DNA from: Bacteroidota bacterium
GTDB lineage: Bacteria; Bacteroidota; Bacteroidia; Chitinophagales; Chitinophagaceae
Direction of reading: 5' to 3'
Assembly (NCBI GenBank): GCA_023392575.1
Contig: JAEVYV010000263.1
Coordinates: forward strand, 1 to 10,205
DNA length: 10,205 bases
The notes beneath the pieces were generated by a model. That model was given only the letters and a program-made list of their open reading frames with translations. It was not told the origin of the DNA and ran no database searches. The stretch's first letter is position 1; each line of letters begins with the position of its first letter. Of this stretch, positions 6,693 to 10,205 are shown one piece after another. A program made the translations under genes and the position numbers.

Positions 6693-6779
6693 ACCCGCCC
6701 CATCGGCAATGGTTTACGATATTGGGAGTTTTAGAGAAAGCTTAAGGAAATTTATTGAATCAAAAAAATGCTTTTGTCG

Positions 6780-6809
6780 TTTGGCAACAAGGGGCAATAA
6801 ATAATTTTG
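6780..6809 (+). promoter_or_regulatory. Promoter of the M28 peptidase gene
   Basis: TTTG at 6780-6783 and TAATTTTG at 6802-6809 match the Bacteroidota -33 (TTTG) and -7 (TAnnTTTG) elements exactly, separated by 18 bases, close to the usual spacing. Transcription would start near 6815, giving a leader of about 25 bases before the GTG at 6840. No Shine-Dalgarno sequence is visible in that leader, which is normal for this phylum. This is the best promoter match in the window. Confidence 0.58.
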
Positions 6810-6839
6810 TCCTTCCCATTCATCCGAAAATAAAGTACC

Positions 6840-8501
6840 GTGGTTAAAAATTCTCTCTTACTCGCTTTTGTTTGCAGCGCCGTGCTGGTTCAGGCGCAAA
6901 AACTAAAAAAAGAAGATAAGCAACTCATTACCAGCCTGCAGCAGCACGTGCAATACCTTGCCGATGACAAGCTCCAGGGCCGGCGTACCGGTACGCAAGG
7001 GGAAAAACTGGCGGCCGAATACATTAAAAACGAATTCAGCGCCATGGGGCTTCAGCCCAAGGGGAGCAACGGTTTTTTTCAGCCTTTTGAAGTAAACGAA
7101 GGAAAACAGGTCAACCCCTCTACCCACCTAATCATTAACGGGGCCAGCCTGGAGCTGAATAAGGAGTTTTTTCCCTTGGCCTACAGTTCCAATGCTTCTC
7201 TGGAGGCCCTGCCTTCACTGGCTTTGCAGGAGCCCGGTGTGCCCTGGTTTTTTGATTTAAAGGAGATGCTGGAAGCCGCTGCGGCCAACCCGCATTTCGA
7301 CGCCAGCCAGGCACTAAAGGCCAAGGCAAAGGAGCTAAAAGAAAAAGGGGCCACGGCCTTGTTTGTTTATAACAGCTCGCCGATAAACGATGGGTTCTCC
7401 TTTGACGGCAAGGACCGCTCAGAAACCCTTCCCCTTCCCATAGTTTATATAACCCGGCCAGCCGTGGCCAAATATTTGAACGATCCTTCGGCAACGCTGG
7501 ATATAAAACTAAAAACAGATATTTCCGAAAAAAAAAGAAGCGGCACCAATGTGATCGGCTATATAGACAACGGAGCACCCACTACGGTAGTTTTAGGGGC
7601 CCATTTTGACCACCTGGGTTTGGGAGAAGACGGCAATTCCAGGGAAGTGGAAAACAAAGGCCAAATCCACAACGGCGCCGATGACAACGCCAGCGGTACG
7701 GCGGCATTGATTGAACTGGCCCGGCTTTTAAAAAATTCCAAACTCAAAAACAGCAACTATTTGTTCATTGCTTTTTCCGGGGAAGAATTAGGCCTGTACG
7801 GATCGAAATATTTTACCGAGCATCCGTCGGTTGATCTGGGCTCCGTCAATTATATGATCAATATGGATATGGTGGGCCGGTTAAACGAAACTACCCGTAC
7901 CGTAACCGTTGGGGGGTATGGCACTTCGCCTGCCTGGGGCAATTTGTACCACGCCAAAGGAAAAAAAGGGCTGTACTCCGAAAGCCTGGTGTTCCGCTAC
8001 GATTCCAGCGGCACAGGGCCCAGCGACCATACGTCTTTTTACCTGAAAAACATTCCGGTGCTGTTTTATTTTACCGGTTTGCACAGCGATTACCACAAAC
8101 CCACGGATGATTACGATAAAATCAATTACACTGGCCAGATGCATCTTGTCAGGCACATCTATAGCGTGATACAGGCCAGTGACCGGCAAAAGGAAAGACT
8201 GGTGTTTACAAAAACCCGGGAGGCGCAAACGACAAGTTCGGCCCGGTTTTCGGTGAGCATGGGCATTATGCCCGACTATACGTTTAGCGGGGCCGGGGTG
8301 CGGGTGGATGGCGTGAGCGAAGGCAAGCCGGCGCAAAAGGCGGGTATCAAAACCGGAGACATCATTACCTCGTTAAACGATATCGCCATTGGCTCTATGG
8401 AAAGTTACATGCAGGCCTTGGGCAAATTTAAAAAAGGCGACAAGGCGGTTGTCAATTATACAAGAGAAGGCAAGACGTTTTCAACTACGGTGGAGTTTTA
8501 G
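6840..8501 (+). CDS. Exported M28-family zinc aminopeptidase with PA insert and C-terminal PDZ domain
   Basis: A 553-residue metallopeptidase. Residues 1-20 form a signal peptide ending L-V-Q-A-Q, so it acts outside the cytoplasm. A protease-associated (PA)-like segment spans roughly 105-230. The M28 core has all five ligands of the two-zinc centre seen in Vibrio aminopeptidase: H255 in G-A-H-F-D-H, bridging D281 in G-A-D-D-N-A-S-G, catalytic E315 and ligand E316 in S-G-E-E-L-G, D343 in N-M-D-M-V-G, and H415 in G-L-H-S-D-Y-H. Residues from about 475 to 553 form a PDZ domain with P-A-Q-K-A-G-I-K-T-G-D-I-I (497-509), probably for substrate or partner binding. The family removes N-terminal amino acids from peptides. 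The start is GTG at 6840, with a well-placed promoter upstream. The next gene begins 20 bases after the stop. Confidence 0.93.
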   Translation: MVKNSLLLAFVCSAVLVQAQKLKKEDKQLITSLQQHVQYLADDKLQGRRTGTQGEKLAAEYIKNEFSAMGLQPKGSNGFFQPFEVNEGKQVNPSTHLIINGASLELNKEFFPLAYSSNASLEALPSLALQEPGVPWFFDLKEMLEAAAANPHFDASQALKAKAKELKEKGATALFVYNSSPINDGFSFDGKDRSETLPLPIVYITRPAVAKYLNDPSATLDIKLKTDISEKKRSGTNVIGYIDNGAPTTVVLGAHFDHLGLGEDGNSREVENKGQIHNGADDNASGTAALIELARLLKNSKLKNSNYLFIAFSGEELGLYGSKYFTEHPSVDLGSVNYMINMDMVGRLNETTRTVTVGGYGTSPAWGNLYHAKGKKGLYSESLVFRYDSSGTGPSDHTSFYLKNIPVLFYFTGLHSDYHKPTDDYDKINYTGQMHLVRHIYSVIQASDRQKERLVFTKTREAQTTSSARFSVSMGIMPDYTFSGAGVRVDGVSEGKPAQKAGIKTGDIITSLNDIAIGSMESYMQALGKFKKGDKAVVNYTREGKTFSTTVEF

Positions 8502-8521
8502 TATTTTTTGAAGCTATCGTT

Positions 8522-8956
8522 ATGAAACTGGTACTGGACACAAAAGATCTGACTGATGGCTTTTTTGAAGAAAGCAAACTGCTGGGCATCATGGCGCCCA
8601 TGAAAGACTATCAGTTCTGCTGGCAGCTAAACAATTTGCTGGGCATTGATTTTCGGATCAACAATGAATTGGAAATTCAGCTGAAAAAAAAACAGCGCAA
8701 TTATTTTTTTTCGGTTTACGAATATCCCGAACCGGCAACCTGCCTGAAGCATTATTTATACAACAACCAATACGACGGGGAGTATTTGTTGCCGGAGCTC
8801 AAGCACCTGGATTTTTTATGGTTGTTGAAAGATGATTATGTATCCGATGAAGCCCTGCAGCATTTGGTGCAATCCATCCGCACGGTAAACGGCGTGCAAT
8901 TGGTGGTGGAACTAACCAATGAAAAAATAAAAAACAAGGAGCATTTGGTTTTTTAA
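8522..8956 (+). CDS. IPExxxVDY family protein, function unknown
   Basis: A 144-residue protein without signal peptide or membrane segment, probably cytoplasmic. I assign it to the Bacteroidota IPExxxVDY family from its length and from the segment L-P-E-L-K-H-L-D-F at 90-98, which fits the I-P-E-x-x-x-V-D-Y signature with three conservative changes. The surrounding pattern also fits as I recall it: an early L-G-I segment, N-N-L-L-G-I-D-F in the first third and a hydrophobic L-W-L-L-K after the motif. No biochemical role is known to me for this family. It starts with ATG 20 bases after the M28 stop and is probably transcribed with it; no separate promoter stands out. No nucleotide-binding or metal-binding motif is visible. 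Confidence 0.72.
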   Translation: MKLVLDTKDLTDGFFEESKLLGIMAPMKDYQFCWQLNNLLGIDFRINNELEIQLKKKQRNYFFSVYEYPEPATCLKHYLYNNQYDGEYLLPELKHLDFLWLLKDDYVSDEALQHLVQSIRTVNGVQLVVELTNEKIKNKEHLVF

Positions 8957-9027
8957 AAAAGGCAGTTAAAACCGTACAAAATGTAAACCAGCACAGCACC
9001 CGATTTGCTCACGATTAAATTAATTTT

Positions 9028-9273
9028 ATGTGGCAGGAAAAAGACAACTCCCTCTATCGCAAATTCCAGTTCAAAGATTTTAATGAGGCCTTTGCGTTTA
9101 TGACCAGAGTGGCCCTGGTTTCCGAAAAAATGAACCACCACCCCAAATGGACCAATGTGTGGAACACGGTGGAAATGTGGTTGAATACCCACGACGCCGG
9201 AAATGTGGTTACCGATAAGGACCGTAAGCTGGCGGATAAAATTGATGCCCTGTTAGAAACAAAGAATGCTTAA
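9028..9273 (+). CDS. 4a-hydroxytetrahydrobiopterin dehydratase (PCD/DCoH family), short form
   Basis: An 81-residue cytoplasmic enzyme of the pterin-4a-carbinolamine dehydratase family, which dehydrates the 4a-hydroxy pterin left by aromatic amino acid hydroxylases and so helps regenerate the cofactor. The family core is clear: F-K-D-F-N-E-A-F-A-F-M (15-25), the active-site M-N-H-H-P-K-W (35-41, with H37 and H38), and T-H-D-A-G-N-V-V-T-D-K-D (54-65, with H55). It lacks the roughly 20-residue N-terminal segment of the longer bacterial PhhB type, as is common in Bacteroidota homologues. No aromatic hydroxylase gene is in the window. It lies 71 bases after the IPExxxVDY gene, and its stop is 10 bases from the end of convergent selD, with no hairpin terminator between them. 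Confidence 0.9.
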   Translation: MWQEKDNSLYRKFQFKDFNEAFAFMTRVALVSEKMNHHPKWTNVWNTVEMWLNTHDAGNVVTDKDRKLADKIDALLETKNA

Positions 9274-9283
9274 AGAGCGGTGC

Positions 9284-10205
9284 TTATCCGTTTTTTACAG
9301 AAACGATCTTTTCTCCTTTTTCGATAATCCGTCCCACGGGCTGGGTAAACGCAGATAAGCCCTCTGAGGCAAAAAGCTCTTTCACCTCGGCCAGCGCATT
9401 TTCGGCCACCGCTACCAGCAGCCCTCCGTTTGTTTGGGGATCGGGCAGCAGGTTGAAGGCTTCCATTACATTGACACCTTTGTCAAACTGCACTTTGTGG
9501 CTGTAGCTGTTCCAGTTGCGGAACGTAGCATCGGGAATGGTCCGTTGGGTTAAATACCCCTCCAGCCCCTCGAGTTTTTTAACAGCCGGATAGTACAACT
9601 CTGCACTAAGACCGCTGCCTTCGGCCATTTCCAGTAAATGCCCCAACAAACCAAAACCCGTCACATCCGTCATGGCGTGAACCCCGTTTAGTTGGCCCAG
9701 GGCCTGCCCAATTTTATTGAGCGCAGTCATTTGTTCAATGAGCAAAGAATAGTGTTCGGTTTTCAAAACACCTCTTTTCAGCGCTGTGGTGAAAACACCA
9801 ATGCCCAGGGGTTTAGTGAGCAATAAATAATCACCCACCTGGGCCGTGTTGTTTTGTTTTAAATTTTGTATGGAAACCGTTCCGGTAACGGCCAGCCCAA
9901 AAATAGGATCCCTGGAATCTATGGTGTGCCCGCCGGCCAGCGGAATCCCCGCCTGCTGGCAGATTAGTCTTCCGCCTTCCAACACCTGCCGGGCCGCTGC
10001 TGTGGAAAGCTGCTCAATGGGCCAGCCCAAAATGGCAACGGCCATTAGCGGCGTGCCACCCATCGCATATACATCGCTGATGGCGTTGGCGGCGGCAATC
10101 CTTCCAAAGTCGCGGGCATCATCAACCACCGGCAAAAAGAAATCCGTGGTTGAAATGACCGCGGTTTCGGAGTTGAGTTGGTAAACAGCGGCATCATCAC
10201 TGCTG
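9284..10205 (-). CDS. selD: Selenide, water dikinase (selenophosphate synthetase), 5' end outside the window
   Basis: An ATP-dependent enzyme that makes selenophosphate from selenide, the donor for selenocysteine and for selenouridine in tRNA. The frame stays open to the window edge, and 306 residues are visible against a family length near 345. Residues just inside the edge read S-S-D-D-A-A-V-Y, carrying the metal-binding Asp pair, followed by S-T-T-D-F-F-L-P-V-V-D-D, F-G-R-I-A-A-A-N-A-I-S-D-V-Y-A-M-G-G and, further on, G-G-H-T-I-D and D-V-T-G-F-G-L-L-G-H. The TTG at 10135 is internal to D-F-F-L-P-V and is not the start. The N-terminal Cys or Sec and the Lys of the active site lie beyond the edge, so it is unknown whether this copy is itself a selenoprotein. 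No other selenium gene is in view. Confidence 0.96.
   Translation of the reverse strand, partial: SSDDAAVYQLNSETAVISTTDFFLPVVDDARDFGRIAAANAISDVYAMGGTPLMAVAILGWPIEQLSTAAARQVLEGGRLICQQAGIPLAGGHTIDSRDPIFGLAVTGTVSIQNLKQNNTAQVGDYLLLTKPLGIGVFTTALKRGVLKTEHYSLLIEQMTALNKIGQALGQLNGVHAMTDVTGFGLLGHLLEMAEGSGLSAELYYPAVKKLEGLEGYLTQRTIPDATFRNWNSYSHKVQFDKGVNVMEAFNLLPDPQTNGGLLVAVAENALAEVKELFASEGLSAFTQPVGRIIEKGEKIVSVKNG

Noticed and set aside
8507..8525. TTTTTTGAAGCTATC before the IPExxxVDY start, resembling part of the feoA dyad
   Set aside because: Only the GAAGCTATC portion is shared and there is no inverted partner arm nearby. A short match like this is likely to be coincidence.
9274..9283. Possible bidirectional terminator between the pterin dehydratase and selD
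   Set aside because: The gap is only 10 bases, and I find no stable stem-loop with a flanking T tract at this junction.
10133..10135. TTG at 10135 as the selD start
   Set aside because: The frame upstream continues with strongly conserved SelD sequence (D-D-A-A-V-Y and S-T-T-D-F-F), so the gene extends past the edge.

Overview
The window looks like ordinary chromosomal DNA from a member of the Bacteroidota, probably close to the Chitinophagaceae. This is inferred from protein character: an IPExxxVDY family protein, a short pterin dehydratase of the type common in that phylum, and secreted enzymes whose signal peptides end in AxAQ. The regulatory style fits too. Genes lack clear Shine-Dalgarno sequences, and several starts are preceded by TAnnTTTG boxes, the -7 element of the Bacteroidota primary sigma factor. 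Base composition looks even throughout. I see no transposase, integrase, tRNA, rRNA or CRISPR array.

Layout from left to right: the 5' end of a minus-strand ybeY (rRNA-maturation endonuclease) runs off the left edge. It diverges from a plus-strand pair, feoA (ferrous iron transport accessory protein) and nadD (NAD biosynthesis). nadD converges on, and overlaps by 13 bases, a minus-strand ChrA-family transporter. A 138-base divergent gap then leads to a plus-strand pair of exported hydrolases: an M20 amidohydrolase and a class A beta-lactamase-like serine hydrolase. The second of these overlaps by 16 bases the end of minus-strand feoB, the ferrous iron permease. A divergent gap of 168 bases carries promoter boxes for both feoB and an exported M28 aminopeptidase with a C-terminal PDZ domain. 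The aminopeptidase is followed by the IPExxxVDY protein and a pterin-4a-carbinolamine dehydratase. At the right edge, minus-strand selD (selenophosphate synthetase) lacks its first few dozen residues.

The shared themes are ferrous iron import (feoA and feoB, on opposite strands and about 4.2 kb apart) and processing of peptides or acylated amino acids outside the cytoplasm (M20, serine hydrolase, M28). The remaining genes are housekeeping enzymes packed tightly.

I do not find a new multi-gene system. The points most worth a second look are the beta-lactamase-like protein without the usual deacylation glutamate, a Thr in place of Asn in the FeoB G4 motif, a dyad symmetry spanning the feoA promoter box and start codon, and the separation of feoA from feoB.
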